A DNA stretch of 64,000 nucleotides from Pseudanabaena frigida (GCA_003242085.1 QBML01000009.1:62001-126000), one strand, 5' to 3'. Positions 36,483-47,360 are shown, counted from the stretch's first letter. Notes: generated by a model not told the origin, from the sequence alone. Numbers and translations are program-made.

Positions 36483-39365
36483 CTAATCAACTTTGATATA
36501 GCGCTTGCCTGATGCAGCAATTTCAACTTGAACATCGAAGGGAACTAAGCTCGCGAATGTCTCAAACTGGGTCGAAAAGCGTCGTGCTTGACGAGGTGAG
36601 CCGAGCATCTGCGATAGTTCCGTTTCGACAATCGAGCCATGCTTAGCTAAATGCTCAAATACTTTAACGATCGCAGGATCGTCGAAATTTTCTTGCCAAT
36701 TATCTAGTATTTGGTCTTTAGTTTGGTCTTTAGATCCTACAACCTCAGATATGACTTTCGGTTGTGAGCCTGCCACATTGAAATAGGTGCTGGGGCTAAC
36801 TGCTTTTAATTGGACATTTGCCGATGGGTGATAAACCTCAACACGAGATCGACAGTCACGAAGCCCCTTGAGGGCAAAAAATAGCTCAGCCCATTGTTCC
36901 CCCACAGGAACGATCGCCTGTTGCCCCTCAAGCCTTGCCCCAGGAGCATCGCGCAATTCAACTAAAATATCGGGATTATCGGGAACGCGAAGCGCAATTG
37001 CAACTTGATTGATGGCAGCAAAGGAGAGAATCCCTTGGGCATTGGGGACAGTGACCACGCGGACACGCAAGCGACTTACTCCCAAAACGTCACTCGCAGG
37101 CTCGACTTGGAGGTCATAGGTTTCGAGGGAAGTTACGGATGACTTGATAGACTGGGAGCGCACTGCGAGAGTCAGCACAGGAATGACTCGCTCTTGGAGT
37201 GTGTTGCCGCCATGAGCAAAGGATGCACCGCTAGCCTTACCTTTAAATAGGGCAGTATCGCGTCGAAATAACAAATATCCCTCTTGACCTTCGTAGTTTA
37301 GCGATCGCAGTGAGACTGTCACCGTATCGGATTCATTGCGGTATTCATCGAGGCGGACGTAGCGCCGCGTTGCGCTGGAATAGGCAACCTCAGTGACAGT
37401 GCGATCTAACAACATAAAACCGTGATCGGCGGTTAAGACAAAGGCATCAATCCCGATTTTCTGGAGGTTAGCAAGGGCGGCGGCTAGTTGTTGCAGCCAG
37501 ATATCAAAGCTTGCGGTTCCGACATTAGCCTCACCAGCATCGTCAATTTCACGACTATGGATAACTACCAAATCAGCACCAGCACATCGGCGTTTGAGAG
37601 TGTCTGTGCCATCTTGAGTAACCTGCGTCAATTGCAAACTGCGCGACGATCGCTTCCCCTGACTGACGTTATCAATGCTGCGTTCACCCATGGCGCGAAC
37701 TCTAGTATCTGGGTCTTTGACGGTGTACTCTCCCATCCGTAACCCTTTCTTGAAATCTTTCCCATCAGGGAGTCTGATGCGTCCGTTGGTGCTGACGGGG
37801 GCAAGGGCATTCATGCCGATCGCAGTAATAGTTGGTAGCTCGGCATAGATGCCAGAAAGTTGAGCATTATGCCCAACTTTTTCGAGCATTGCCATTAGAT
37901 CGACTGCCATTTCATAGCGGAAGGCATCAACGAGAAAAAGAGCTACTCGTTTGCCTTCATTGAGGCGAGGCATCACATAACGCTCAAATAACTGCCTTTG
38001 TTGCAGTTCGGCTTCAGGTAAAAAGCCCTCATGATCGCATAGATCGGCAAAGGCACGGGCAGTTGCATCTGCCCAATGGCGATAGAGATCGCGCAGTTCA
38101 TCTGAGGCAGAAACAATTTCTGAAAATTGGGGCGAGCCTGCATCTAGTAACTTCAGGCGGGTCTGTTCAAAATGACGGTGGGCAAGATCGACGGTATAGC
38201 CAGATTTGGTGTAACAGTCTAAGGCATCGCGGAGTGTAGCTGCTCTAGCCATAAAAGCAGTTTGTTGAGCGATCGCTTGCCCAAACTTGCCAGCAGCTAA
38301 GACAAGTTGCCAAACGTCTCGCCGCTTTGGTTCTCGCTGTAACCAGAGTGAAGGTGCATTGACTCGCTCCTGTCCCCATCTCAACGCAAGCTGCCAGTCT
38401 TGATTTTGCAAGGCACTCACAGCAGCAATGAGTACGGCGCGATCTTCTTTTTGAAAGGTGTCGATTTTGCCTAAGTCTTCAGGAGCGATCGCATCAAATT
38501 CTTTAACAAGTTTGGCTTCAACCTGCATAGCAAATTCAACGTAGCGGTCGGGATGGCGATCGCGTAAGCGATTGATCAAGGTTACACAGGTATCTTGCAA
38601 TGGCTTGGACAGCGATCGCAGGGGTTGCAGTTCTGGTAGGTGGGGCGATCGGGTGAGGTCATTGACATATTCGACACACATTAGCCAAGCAGCGAGGGTG
38701 AATTCTAGCTCGTCAGCAGAGTTAGGCTCGCGCTCAAGGAAGAACTGCAAGAAATCTCGATCTAGCCCCGTGCGCCGATGTAAGTATGCAGATAGCGTTT
38801 GCACATCATCATATGTTGATAGTTTAGCGCGGAGAGAACTGCGGCTATCTAACAATCCTTCCAAAATCCAAGGCAGTTCTAATCCTTCAAGATAGGCAGC
38901 AAAGTTGCCAATGGGTCGCTCTATTTCTTGCTGCAACCAGTTTTCGGCAACGGTGAGAGTGAGGTTAGGGGTCTTGAGAAAATTTTCGATCGCATCGGGG
39001 GCAACTTTGCCACTCGCCGCATCACGAATCAGGGTAGTTAGCGCTTTTTCGTAGCGCTTGCCAGCCCGATAGAGTTCTAGTAGTGGTGTTTGTCGGACGG
39101 TGGTCGAGTTGTGGTTTGGGAGGTGAATTAGAATTCGCTCAGGGTCTATACCGTTGCCATAGGAGGCTAGTTGCAGCAACATTTCCAGATAGCTCCCCCG
39201 AAAACCGATCGCAGGAAAATCAAAATCGCCTTTTTGGTGACGTTCGACAAGGCGATCGACAAATTCGGTATAGCGGCTATCAGCGTCGAGCCAAACGACG
39301 ATCCCATGACGGCGTAGATTATCTTTGATGTCTTCTTCGAGATAGGAGGCGATCGCGTTGGTCAT
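36483..39365 (-). CDS. pglZ: BREX phosphatase-fold protein PglZ
   Basis: 960 residues. The N-terminal VVWLDADSRYTEFVDRLVERH and the PglZ alkaline-phosphatase-fold core with LFLVDAFRYEMAVDLM (Asp480) and LTADHGFML (Asp647, His648) are typical of BREX PglZ. PglZ is essential in BREX and binds PglX; it acts as a metal-dependent phosphodiesterase in related systems. A gap of 197 bp separates it from pglX, so the pglZ-brxD-brxHI part may have its own promoter. Confidence 0.9.
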   Translation of the reverse strand: MTNAIASYLEEDIKDNLRRHGIVVWLDADSRYTEFVDRLVERHQKGDFDFPAIGFRGSYLEMLLQLASYGNGIDPERILIHLPNHNSTTVRQTPLLELYRAGKRYEKALTTLIRDAASGKVAPDAIENFLKTPNLTLTVAENWLQQEIERPIGNFAAYLEGLELPWILEGLLDSRSSLRAKLSTYDDVQTLSAYLHRRTGLDRDFLQFFLEREPNSADELEFTLAAWLMCVEYVNDLTRSPHLPELQPLRSLSKPLQDTCVTLINRLRDRHPDRYVEFAMQVEAKLVKEFDAIAPEDLGKIDTFQKEDRAVLIAAVSALQNQDWQLALRWGQERVNAPSLWLQREPKRRDVWQLVLAAGKFGQAIAQQTAFMARAATLRDALDCYTKSGYTVDLAHRHFEQTRLKLLDAGSPQFSEIVSASDELRDLYRHWADATARAFADLCDHEGFLPEAELQQRQLFERYVMPRLNEGKRVALFLVDAFRYEMAVDLMAMLEKVGHNAQLSGIYAELPTITAIGMNALAPVSTNGRIRLPDGKDFKKGLRMGEYTVKDPDTRVRAMGERSIDNVSQGKRSSRSLQLTQVTQDGTDTLKRRCAGADLVVIHSREIDDAGEANVGTASFDIWLQQLAAALANLQKIGIDAFVLTADHGFMLLDRTVTEVAYSSATRRYVRLDEYRNESDTVTVSLRSLNYEGQEGYLLFRRDTALFKGKASGASFAHGGNTLQERVIPVLTLAVRSQSIKSSVTSLETYDLQVEPASDVLGVSRLRVRVVTVPNAQGILSFAAINQVAIALRVPDNPDILVELRDAPGARLEGQQAIVPVGEQWAELFFALKGLRDCRSRVEVYHPSANVQLKAVSPSTYFNVAGSQPKVISEVVGSKDQTKDQILDNWQENFDDPAIVKVFEHLAKHGSIVETELSQMLGSPRQARRFSTQFETFASLVPFDVQVEIAASGKRYIKVD

Positions 39366-39562
39366 TAAAGCTGCTATTCAAATTTCACACCTAACCTTTT
39401 TAACATACCAACAGCAAGCCACTTGCATATTGGTAGGACTTATGCAGAAGTTGCTATAACCCTCACCCCTTGCCCCTTTCCTATTTGGGCGATTTAAATA
39501 TAAAGACTCTAGATGTTTATTCGTTGATGAGATCGCTTGCTAATTTGTGGCTACTATGACGA
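39366..39562. other. Spacer between pglX and pglZ
   Basis: The largest gap in the BREX operon. It has no open frame of note. A gttgctataaccctcacccc-type stretch resembles the remnants of small cyanobacterial repeats. It could hold a promoter for the downstream three genes. Confidence 0.35.
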
Positions 39563-42500
39563 TTATTCTTCGCTAAAATCCTCGTCCATATCTATAGGAA
39601 TTTGATCTTCTTCTTTATTTTTTTTACGTTCCTTGCGTTTTTTTTCTTTTTGTTCCAATTCTTTCACTAGCTCAGGATTGCCTTTGATAAATTCATCGCG
39701 CAGGGATTGGGAATCGGGTTCTTCAATATGAAAATCAGGGGCGATTTCATCTTGCAAACGCAGTTCCCACTCGTAGGCTTTGGCGGGGTGATATTTCCAG
39801 AAGACTCTGTGGGCAACGGCTAGGGATGGGTCTTTCTGGCATTTTTCATCGACTCGACTGGGGAAATAGCGGGCGACGAGGTGTGACCAGTCATAGTCTT
39901 TTTTGTTTTGGGCGGTGCTGAGTTCTGACCACCATGTTTTGGGCTTTGTCCATTGGGGTTCGAGCAATGTCCAGAGGGCGGCGCTATTGATCATGACACC
40001 ATCATCAAGATCCATTTTGAAGGTTGCATCGACTTCACGGGGCGGATCGCTGGGTTTGGTGGGTAGTGCGCCACGTTCGGCGATTTCTTGGACTTTGGTG
40101 ATGAGGGCTTGCAGTTCTTCTTGGAATTTGCATAGTTCGCTATAGCGTTTTTCGGCTGTGGCTCTTGCTTTACTATCACCTTGGCTACGCGCCGCCATGA
40201 GATCGTTGATTTCACCGATGAGGTGGTTTTGGTCGGGGAGGAGGTGGTCAGCGAGGAGGGTTTGCAGGGTGTTGTCTGTCCATTGGTGAATGGGGATGAT
40301 GGCGACGAAGTTCTTTTTGGTAGATGAGATGGGGAAGTAGATCGGGCGTTGGTCGTAGCGTTTGACGTGAACTTCTTTGAAGTAGTCTTGGCGCAACCAT
40401 TCGCGGAGTGCTTTTTTTGTGATTTGGGAGCCATGTTCTGCCCATGCCTGATGGATGGGGGCGGCGGCGGGGTGGATGAGGCTGTCGCCGATTTCGGGGA
40501 GGTCTTGGCTATAGGCGGAGAGGTAGAGGATGGGTAGAGAAAAGCTAGGCTGGCTGAGCGGAGTCGAAGCCAAAACCCCACTAGCATCTTCGACTGCTCT
40601 TGCTACGTTTACCGTCCCTTCGACTTCGCTCAGGGAGCTAGATTTAGAAAACCGTCCCAACGCTAACCCCACAGCATAGGAAATTATGTCTTGGGCGGTG
40701 GGTAGGTCGTAGTGGGGATGGTAGGGGGGAAGGGGTGTGCCTGCGGGTCGGTCTACGGCGGTTTGCGCCCATGTTTGGGCGGTGCGCCAAGGGCTAGGAC
40801 GGGGGCTAATAAATTCTACGGATGTCTCGCGTCCTGCTTCATGTTCGCTAAATGCTTTTTCAAGTTCACTAAATATTTCGTCTGCGGATTCTATGGGGAA
40901 TAGGGGAAGTCGGTTTACATCTCCAATAACAAAGTTTACGGTTGGATTTAATGAACTAAGTAATTGCCTTGATCTATCACTATTCATCAAACAAGTAATA
41001 TTTTCCAAATTAGCACCATAAACTGATGATCCTGCATCACTAAATATTCCTGCATGACGGTGTAATCTTGCAGAAAATCTATTGCCAATTGGAGTAAAAG
41101 CTACCCCCTGCCTAAAATAATAGATTTCGTTACGAATGTATTGACCAGGGCTTTTTAATCTATATTTTTCTATCCAAACTCTTACCTCTAACCCATCTAA
41201 ATTCCATAGAACTATGTCAGATAGTGGTTCAAACCATTCACGACCAGCAGCACCTTTAATAAAAGGAATCCACTTAAGTTTCCTAAGATCTGTAATGTTT
41301 GTAATATCTGAATAAGGACAAATTAGGACATCTGACAACTTTACTTCCCAGTAATTTCTTTCAAATCGAATGCCATTACGAGTGCCCATTCCCTGTCCCA
41401 CAAATGAGGTATCCTCAATTTTTGGAGTTTCGGCGTAGCGTTTGAGAAAGGCATCATCCCACCAGTAAATTAGAGGCTTTTCTTTGATGACATTAAAATT
41501 TTGTGTTTTGAACTCATATCTTCCCACTTGAGCCAATAAAGCCGCCCGTTTATTTGGTGTTTGTTGAGGAGCTTCGCTAATCTGTAAAGTCTTCGGTTGA
41601 ATTGCAATACTTAATCGATCAGAAGGTTTTAATTTTTGAAAAATAGTCATAGAAACCGATACAACTTGACCAGAAATTCCTTCAAACGCACCCGTTTCTA
41701 AATCCCCTAACAATCGCAAATCATAATTCTCAATCAAAAACTCCCGAATCGCTGAATACTGACTGATAAACATCCAATTTCGCATCGTCAGCAACGCCGA
41801 AAAACCACCATCCTTCGCCAACTCCAAACCACGCTGCAAAAACGCCGCATAGAGATCCGCCTTCCCCTTGGGGTAATGCTTCGATAAATAGACAGCATCC
41901 GCCATCTTACTCGTCCCCTGATACGGCGGATTCCCAATCACCAGATCATACTGACCCTCCCGCACCATCCGCACAAACCTCACCCCCGCCGCCAACTGCT
42001 CACCCCACAACCGCACCCCCAGATCATCACTGCCCGATCTCTTATTTAAAAACTTTTCCAGTGACGCTAAAATCGCTTGATGCTCTCTCAGAGTTGCTGA
42101 AGTTTCCCAAAATTGACCCACTAGACCTTCAAGTACATCTCCTTCTCGATCTTGGAAAGCCTTACCCACCGCCTGATTCACCTTCAACAAACTTCCCCAC
42201 ACATCCGCACCCTTCAGCGCCTCCACAATCTGCATCGTCAGTTCTGGCGGAATCCCCGTCTCCTGCTCCACCTCATCATAAAAATTCAACAACTCAGGAT
42301 CATCCTTCGGCAAATTCGCCAAATTCAAATTCGCCGCCACCAAATTAATCTGCTTCGGTGCAGCCTTTTTGCAAAACCCCTTCGCCTTTAGCCACAACGC
42401 CGCCGCCGCCATCTGCACCGCCCGCGCATCAATATCAATCCCATAGAGATTATTTTCTAAAATGCTATTGGCGATCGCCGCATCCGTCCAAACTTCCCCC

Positions 42501-43711
42501 CGATGCCGCGCCTCCTCTTGATAAAAAGCAAACAGCAAATCAAAAGCAATCACAAGGAAATGCCCCGACCCACAGGCAGGATCGATCAGTTTGAGATTGC
42601 GGAGGGAAAGATTGCGCTGATTGGCTTCGTTTACCGTCCCTTCGACTTCGCTCAGGGAGCTAGGGAAACTATGCTGGCTGAGCGAAGTCGAAGCCAAAAC
42701 CTCACTAGAATCTCTGACTAAGTTTGCCGTCCCTTCGACTTCGCTCAGGGAGCTAGATCTCACCCAATACTTCCAACGCTGTTCTTGTTCATTCTCAATG
42801 GGCATCAACTCATCCAGCGCCACATCTCCCGCCTCGCGCCTTTGCCGCCAATCTTGTCGCCTTGCCTCTAGATTTTCGAGAGTGCGATCGCTCACTGCCT
42901 CCGCAACCCAACCATTCGCCGCACAAATATCCAGCCATTGATTATTCAAGCTATTTTGCAATAGCCACTCCACCATATAGCGCTCCGTAAACATTTGCGT
43001 CTTACTGGCGATTTCGTGCGGCTCCACCTTACCGCCATCATTCATCTTTTGATCAATACTCTCCCGTTCAGGATCATTCCAATATTGATAGATCCAGCCT
43101 AAGGTCGTATCGTCGCGCCACACATCGGGATCGAGCTTCTCTAACTCCTCCACTAGATAGCGCAAAGTAGTCGCTGGCATCGGGATTAAAGCGATCGCGC
43201 CACCACGCCCAAACAGACCCGAAAGATCGAGCGCCAGTTCGTCAAATAGTAACCGCAGTAATAGCCCAAAGCCTTCCGTCTCATCCTGCAATAGCTCAGG
43301 TGCAAACTCCCGAAATTCTTTGTATGCTTGGCTTTGCCATCCCCCCGTCAATACCTTCGGCTTGATTAAATCCATCGCCTCCAGATGCTTGATGACTGCT
43401 AACCGATTCAGCCATGTCGCCGCCGCCAGTTTTTCGAGAGCGCACCGATGGCGATCGGACATTTCCTGCCGTTGCTTCTCTGACACCCTCCCTTTTTTAA
43501 GCGTCAGTTCCCCCTTCACCTGCATCGCCAGCCAATCCTCTAACCTTTGGCGGTTACGGCGGCGTTCTTCATCGAGCGTCACCCGATCTAGCTTTGCCCC
43601 CATCAAATAAGCGGACTCGACAGCATTATGTAAGTCATTTAGCAGGCGATCGCGCAAATTGCGAATGGTTTTAGAAAGTTGAGCTTTAGCAGAAGTCGTA
43701 AGGTAGGACAT
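39563..43711 (-). CDS. pglX: BREX adenine-specific methyltransferase PglX
   Basis: 1382 residues, longer than usual. Methyltransferase motif I DPACGSGHFLV starts at Asp377 and the catalytic NPPY is at 594-597, so an N6-adenine methylase is expected. BREX uses it to mark host DNA and it is needed for exclusion. Two stretches, about residues 318-361 and 1024-1056, are encoded by a dispersed palindromic repeat (SSSLSEVEGT...VLAST-LSQ motifs), which explains the extra length. The reading frame stays open through both. The tail is Lys/Glu-rich. It starts 7 bp after brxC. Confidence 0.93.
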   Translation of the reverse strand: MSYLTTSAKAQLSKTIRNLRDRLLNDLHNAVESAYLMGAKLDRVTLDEERRRNRQRLEDWLAMQVKGELTLKKGRVSEKQRQEMSDRHRCALEKLAAATWLNRLAVIKHLEAMDLIKPKVLTGGWQSQAYKEFREFAPELLQDETEGFGLLLRLLFDELALDLSGLFGRGGAIALIPMPATTLRYLVEELEKLDPDVWRDDTTLGWIYQYWNDPERESIDQKMNDGGKVEPHEIASKTQMFTERYMVEWLLQNSLNNQWLDICAANGWVAEAVSDRTLENLEARRQDWRQRREAGDVALDELMPIENEQEQRWKYWVRSSSLSEVEGTANLVRDSSEVLASTSLSQHSFPSSLSEVEGTVNEANQRNLSLRNLKLIDPACGSGHFLVIAFDLLFAFYQEEARHRGEVWTDAAIANSILENNLYGIDIDARAVQMAAAALWLKAKGFCKKAAPKQINLVAANLNLANLPKDDPELLNFYDEVEQETGIPPELTMQIVEALKGADVWGSLLKVNQAVGKAFQDREGDVLEGLVGQFWETSATLREHQAILASLEKFLNKRSGSDDLGVRLWGEQLAAGVRFVRMVREGQYDLVIGNPPYQGTSKMADAVYLSKHYPKGKADLYAAFLQRGLELAKDGGFSALLTMRNWMFISQYSAIREFLIENYDLRLLGDLETGAFEGISGQVVSVSMTIFQKLKPSDRLSIAIQPKTLQISEAPQQTPNKRAALLAQVGRYEFKTQNFNVIKEKPLIYWWDDAFLKRYAETPKIEDTSFVGQGMGTRNGIRFERNYWEVKLSDVLICPYSDITNITDLRKLKWIPFIKGAAGREWFEPLSDIVLWNLDGLEVRVWIEKYRLKSPGQYIRNEIYYFRQGVAFTPIGNRFSARLHRHAGIFSDAGSSVYGANLENITCLMNSDRSRQLLSSLNPTVNFVIGDVNRLPLFPIESADEIFSELEKAFSEHEAGRETSVEFISPRPSPWRTAQTWAQTAVDRPAGTPLPPYHPHYDLPTAQDIISYAVGLALGRFSKSSSLSEVEGTVNVARAVEDASGVLASTPLSQPSFSLPILYLSAYSQDLPEIGDSLIHPAAAPIHQAWAEHGSQITKKALREWLRQDYFKEVHVKRYDQRPIYFPISSTKKNFVAIIPIHQWTDNTLQTLLADHLLPDQNHLIGEINDLMAARSQGDSKARATAEKRYSELCKFQEELQALITKVQEIAERGALPTKPSDPPREVDATFKMDLDDGVMINSAALWTLLEPQWTKPKTWWSELSTAQNKKDYDWSHLVARYFPSRVDEKCQKDPSLAVAHRVFWKYHPAKAYEWELRLQDEIAPDFHIEEPDSQSLRDEFIKGNPELVKELEQKEKKRKERKKNKEEDQIPIDMDEDFSEE
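40545..40642. repeat. Dispersed palindromic repeat inside pglX (C-terminal copy)
   Basis: GGCTGAGCGgAGTCGAAGCC-type half and CTTCGACTTCGCTCAGGGAG half, joined by a spacer, in the same layout as at 42629-42757. It is read in frame as part of PglX. Confidence 0.8.
42629..42757. repeat. Dispersed palindromic repeat inside pglX (N-terminal copy, one and a half units)
   Basis: Two copies of TTCGACTTCGCTCAGGGAGC (the half-unit preceded by ttaccgtccc or ttgccgtccc) flank a CTGGCTGAGCGAAGTCGAAG half. The whole stretch of 129 bp is a multiple of three and lies just upstream of methylase motif I. Confidence 0.8.
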
Positions 43712-43718
43712 AGGGGAA

Positions 43719-46700
43719 TCAAATTAAGCGAATACGAATATTTTTCTGGTTTTGTAACTGCCTTAATAGGCGATCGCGCAGGGTATCGACTAAGGCATTG
43801 ACCTCTTCGGGGGTACTGAGTTCGCGGTAGCGTAAATCAGCGAGTACTTCCACCGTTAACACCTGCTCTTTGGTATCTTCAGAAATTAAGAGATCGAGCA
43901 ATTCATTTGCCTCAACCTCCGCTTGTTCTAACTTTCGCGCCACCGAGTCACGCAATTCGGCTAGGGTCGGATATAGAGCCTCCGCAGTTGTGTCAATTGC
44001 TGCTTGACGAATCGGGCGAATCACATAGTCAGAATTCTTTTCATTCAGACGGGCAAAACCCTTTCTAGCCTTGACTTTGGTGGTGATGGCTTCCACTTGC
44101 TGCAATTGACTATCGAGCAGTTCGCGGCGTACCTCTTGATAGCGGGTGGCGATCGCTTGCACATGGGGACGCAAGGCAGCAATATCTCGCCAAGGACGTT
44201 CATTTTTTAGGTGTTGGCTAATCGCATGGGCTTCTTCATCCAGTCCTTCTAACTTGCCAATTCCCCTTAATTGATCGATGCGATGGGTCTTAACCTCATC
44301 GGCATCTCTGACTAAAGCGATCGCCTCGCTAGTGAGTTCGCTATTATCAATACCGAGCTTTTGCAGTCCATCTCGTAGGGTATCAAGATGTTTTTTAACG
44401 GCTCGCACCGTATCTTCAATTTGGCGAGACTTGCAACAATCGATCAGGGCAGCTTGCAACTTTTCTAGAGATTGCGGCAATTGAGGACGATTGGGCAGTT
44501 GATTGTACTTATTCTCTAACTCCCGCAGGTCTTTCGCCTTATTGGGAAAGTATTTAAACACAGCATCGGCAATCGCCTCGTTCTCGCGATCGAGTTCAAC
44601 AAGGAGGCTATCTTTAAAAAACTTACAGATCGCATTGCGATCGCGCCCTGTAATATCACTCTCGGCGGCTGGCAAGATTTCGGCACGGCGCAAGTCTCGA
44701 TCTTTTTTGAACAGGTCTTCTACGCCCTGATCGCGATAGGAGGTGACAACCTGATTAGTCTCAGTACGAATCCGAATTTTGTTGCCACGCAGCAAACCCA
44801 ATAAACAAGCTCTCACCACATCCAAGGGATAGCCATAGGGTGCGCCGCCAAATTGGGCGAATAGCACATTGCCAGCAAGTCCATTATTTGTTTCAACTGC
44901 CTGCTGGATGCGCTTAGGAATTTCACCGTCACAGGTAGGCACATACTTGCCTGCATCCATGCTCAAAATGCCCAACTCATTGTCCATGAATTTATGAGAA
45001 ACCCCAGATAGTTGTGGTTTCAGCAGTTGCTCCAGTTCAGAGGGAAAAATCGCAATGTCCTTAAAGTGGACATAAATCTCTGGCAGAATACTTTCCGCCG
45101 ATCGCTGTAGCAGGCTAGAAAATGTGCTTCCTTGAGCGCGATCGAGTTGACGACCGCGAAAATACATTGACCCCTGAATGAAAGCATTGGCTATAGCATC
45201 TTTCACTGCTGTATCTAAGCGATCGCGATTGCTCTGTTCTTCAATTAGCAAGCGTTGTTTGTCCTGAGAAAGCGTCGCAGTCCGCCCCTGATATTTGTCG
45301 ATGATGTGGCGCGATCTTACTAACTGCCTTGCGAGGTCGGGGATGTCACCGCCACTACCTGACACCCAAACCAAGCGATCGCGCAGGACTTCCTGACCAC
45401 TCTGAGCAATCCAGATTGTGGCATCTCGTTGCTTGGCATCGCGGCTATAGCGTAAATCAACAATCATCGTTGCCGCATCATTGGGCGAGATCAATCGTTC
45501 GTCTTTTCGGAGTCGATCGTCGCTAAAGAATGCCTGCCAACGAAAAGAGCGTCCCTTGTAACGGGGAAGCTCGCTATTGCCCACAATGTCTTTCAGCTTT
45601 TCAGCCAAGATAGTGATGATGGCATCATCGTTAACGCTGTAACTATCGCGATCGCGCTGCCATTCCTGACCTGCCGAGCTTTGCAGTTTGTAGCCCAGCT
45701 TTTCTGAGTAAGTGATGTGACCGCGATCGCGCAGTTTATCCAATGCCGCCTGTACTGCTGGCTCTTTGTTGCCACTACCGACGCGATCGTAAAGACATTG
45801 CCCGATGAACTTGGCAGTTGTCTCACAGTTTTTCTGCTCTTGAATCAATTGCAACAGGGCGATCGCCTTAGCCACCCGCACCGCCATGTCATCTTCCGCG
45901 ATTATGTCGTCACCAAATAAACGCGCCAGAGTATTTTGCGTATCAACATTTAATGCCGATTGTTGAATCTCGTAAATACTGTCAATGGTCACCAATTCCC
46001 CCACTTCGCGATCGCCTAGCTTTTGGGTGCGAAACAGTTCGCCTAGCATTTGCAGCAAGCCACGCACAGCATAGTCATCCCCTTTGGCGCGAGAAGAACT
46101 GAGGCGCAAACTACTGGTAATTGCCATTAGCAGATCGATATAACTAGGCAGTAGCGGATAGACATCGACAAAATCCTCCTCCGACATATTTTCGCAATCA
46201 TAGGCATAGATCTTGAGATCGGGACGATGTTGCTGAAAGAGTTGTCGCAGATGAGCTTCTTGGGCTGGGTCTTTTTTCAGCAAGCGTTTGTGGACAACAT
46301 CGCGAATATTTGTGGGTGCTAAGTGAACGCGAAACTTTGCTGGAAAGCGATCTTTGAGTTTGCCAATATTGCTTTGGTCGATACTGTCTTCGAGTTGTTG
46401 CTGACCTGTCGCCAATAGCCAAACTCGACCTTTAAGCTTCTGCCCAAGGTCTTCAACAAAGGATTGCAACTTCAGCATCCGATTGTCTTTTTGGTGAATG
46501 TACTGGCTAACTTCGTCAATGGTAATAAACAATGTTTTATGAGGTGCGCGGCGATCGAGCATATAGGCGATCGCCTTTGTTGTCTCATCCACTGAAGACC
46601 CCAAGCCAGTTTTGCTTCCAGCACGACTATCAATCCAACTCATTGGATCGGTGTACTTTTCAGGTTCGAGGCGATGTAAAACCAAAGAGAAATCCTCTTC

Positions 46701-47360
46701 TGCCAATTGACGATCCTTAACTTCTTCCCAAGGTCGATTTAATGTTTGCATTGCACAGGCGATAAAGTCATCCCAAAGCCCGTCAACTTCGAGCTTCAGT
46801 TCATGATCGGCAACATAGTTGCTAGTTTTGCAGTAGCCCAGTCGCTTTTGGACTTCTCGCTTAGCTACTTGGTGGATGTCTTCGTTATCACGGGCTGAAG
46901 AACCGATATCAAATACCACAGCGATCGCATCAACCAACCCCATCAACCTTTGCCAAACTGCTCTAAATTCCGCAGCTTTAGGCGAATCGTCACGAGATAG
47001 CAAAGCATCTGCCAGTTGTTCTCCGTTCGGCAATGTCATCCCATTGAGCGCTAGCCCTAGCAACTTGGCAAAACTAGATTTACCCGAACCGTAGAAACCT
47101 GAAATCCAAGCAGCAGGGAGAGCAACCCCCGATTTGTCTTTTTGCTCTAAATCACGGGCGATCGCCTCAAGTAAGCGCACAAATTGTTCGTGTATGCCTT
47201 GAGGGATGCGGATACGGCGTGGATCGCCTTCGGTATAGCCCCCAGTAATGATGTACTCGGAAACTTCTTCGAGCACCTTATCGGGTGACTGTTCGTGAAA
47301 ATAGACAACAGGGGCAATATCCCTCGTTACATCCCTAACAAAAATATCTTTGACGAACAT
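43719..47360 (-). CDS. brxC: BREX AAA-type ATPase BrxC (PglY-like)
   Basis: 1213 residues. It is a large P-loop ATPase with Walker A ISGFYGSGKSSF (core 88-95) and a Walker B-like LFITIDEVSQYI. MFVKDIFVRDVTRDIAPVVYFHEQ is the BREX BrxC N-terminus. The long C-terminal region is helical. BrxC is the hallmark ATPase of BREX and is thought to power the complex with PglX and PglZ. It starts 13 bp after brxB. Confidence 0.92.
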   Translation of the reverse strand: MFVKDIFVRDVTRDIAPVVYFHEQSPDKVLEEVSEYIITGGYTEGDPRRIRIPQGIHEQFVRLLEAIARDLEQKDKSGVALPAAWISGFYGSGKSSFAKLLGLALNGMTLPNGEQLADALLSRDDSPKAAEFRAVWQRLMGLVDAIAVVFDIGSSARDNEDIHQVAKREVQKRLGYCKTSNYVADHELKLEVDGLWDDFIACAMQTLNRPWEEVKDRQLAEEDFSLVLHRLEPEKYTDPMSWIDSRAGSKTGLGSSVDETTKAIAYMLDRRAPHKTLFITIDEVSQYIHQKDNRMLKLQSFVEDLGQKLKGRVWLLATGQQQLEDSIDQSNIGKLKDRFPAKFRVHLAPTNIRDVVHKRLLKKDPAQEAHLRQLFQQHRPDLKIYAYDCENMSEEDFVDVYPLLPSYIDLLMAITSSLRLSSSRAKGDDYAVRGLLQMLGELFRTQKLGDREVGELVTIDSIYEIQQSALNVDTQNTLARLFGDDIIAEDDMAVRVAKAIALLQLIQEQKNCETTAKFIGQCLYDRVGSGNKEPAVQAALDKLRDRGHITYSEKLGYKLQSSAGQEWQRDRDSYSVNDDAIITILAEKLKDIVGNSELPRYKGRSFRWQAFFSDDRLRKDERLISPNDAATMIVDLRYSRDAKQRDATIWIAQSGQEVLRDRLVWVSGSGGDIPDLARQLVRSRHIIDKYQGRTATLSQDKQRLLIEEQSNRDRLDTAVKDAIANAFIQGSMYFRGRQLDRAQGSTFSSLLQRSAESILPEIYVHFKDIAIFPSELEQLLKPQLSGVSHKFMDNELGILSMDAGKYVPTCDGEIPKRIQQAVETNNGLAGNVLFAQFGGAPYGYPLDVVRACLLGLLRGNKIRIRTETNQVVTSYRDQGVEDLFKKDRDLRRAEILPAAESDITGRDRNAICKFFKDSLLVELDRENEAIADAVFKYFPNKAKDLRELENKYNQLPNRPQLPQSLEKLQAALIDCCKSRQIEDTVRAVKKHLDTLRDGLQKLGIDNSELTSEAIALVRDADEVKTHRIDQLRGIGKLEGLDEEAHAISQHLKNERPWRDIAALRPHVQAIATRYQEVRRELLDSQLQQVEAITTKVKARKGFARLNEKNSDYVIRPIRQAAIDTTAEALYPTLAELRDSVARKLEQAEVEANELLDLLISEDTKEQVLTVEVLADLRYRELSTPEEVNALVDTLRDRLLRQLQNQKNIRIRLI

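Noticed and set aside
39991-40587. 198-residue minus-strand open frame rich in Ser, Pro and Lys
   Set aside because: It is a shadow of pglX in another frame with composition typical of out-of-frame reading.
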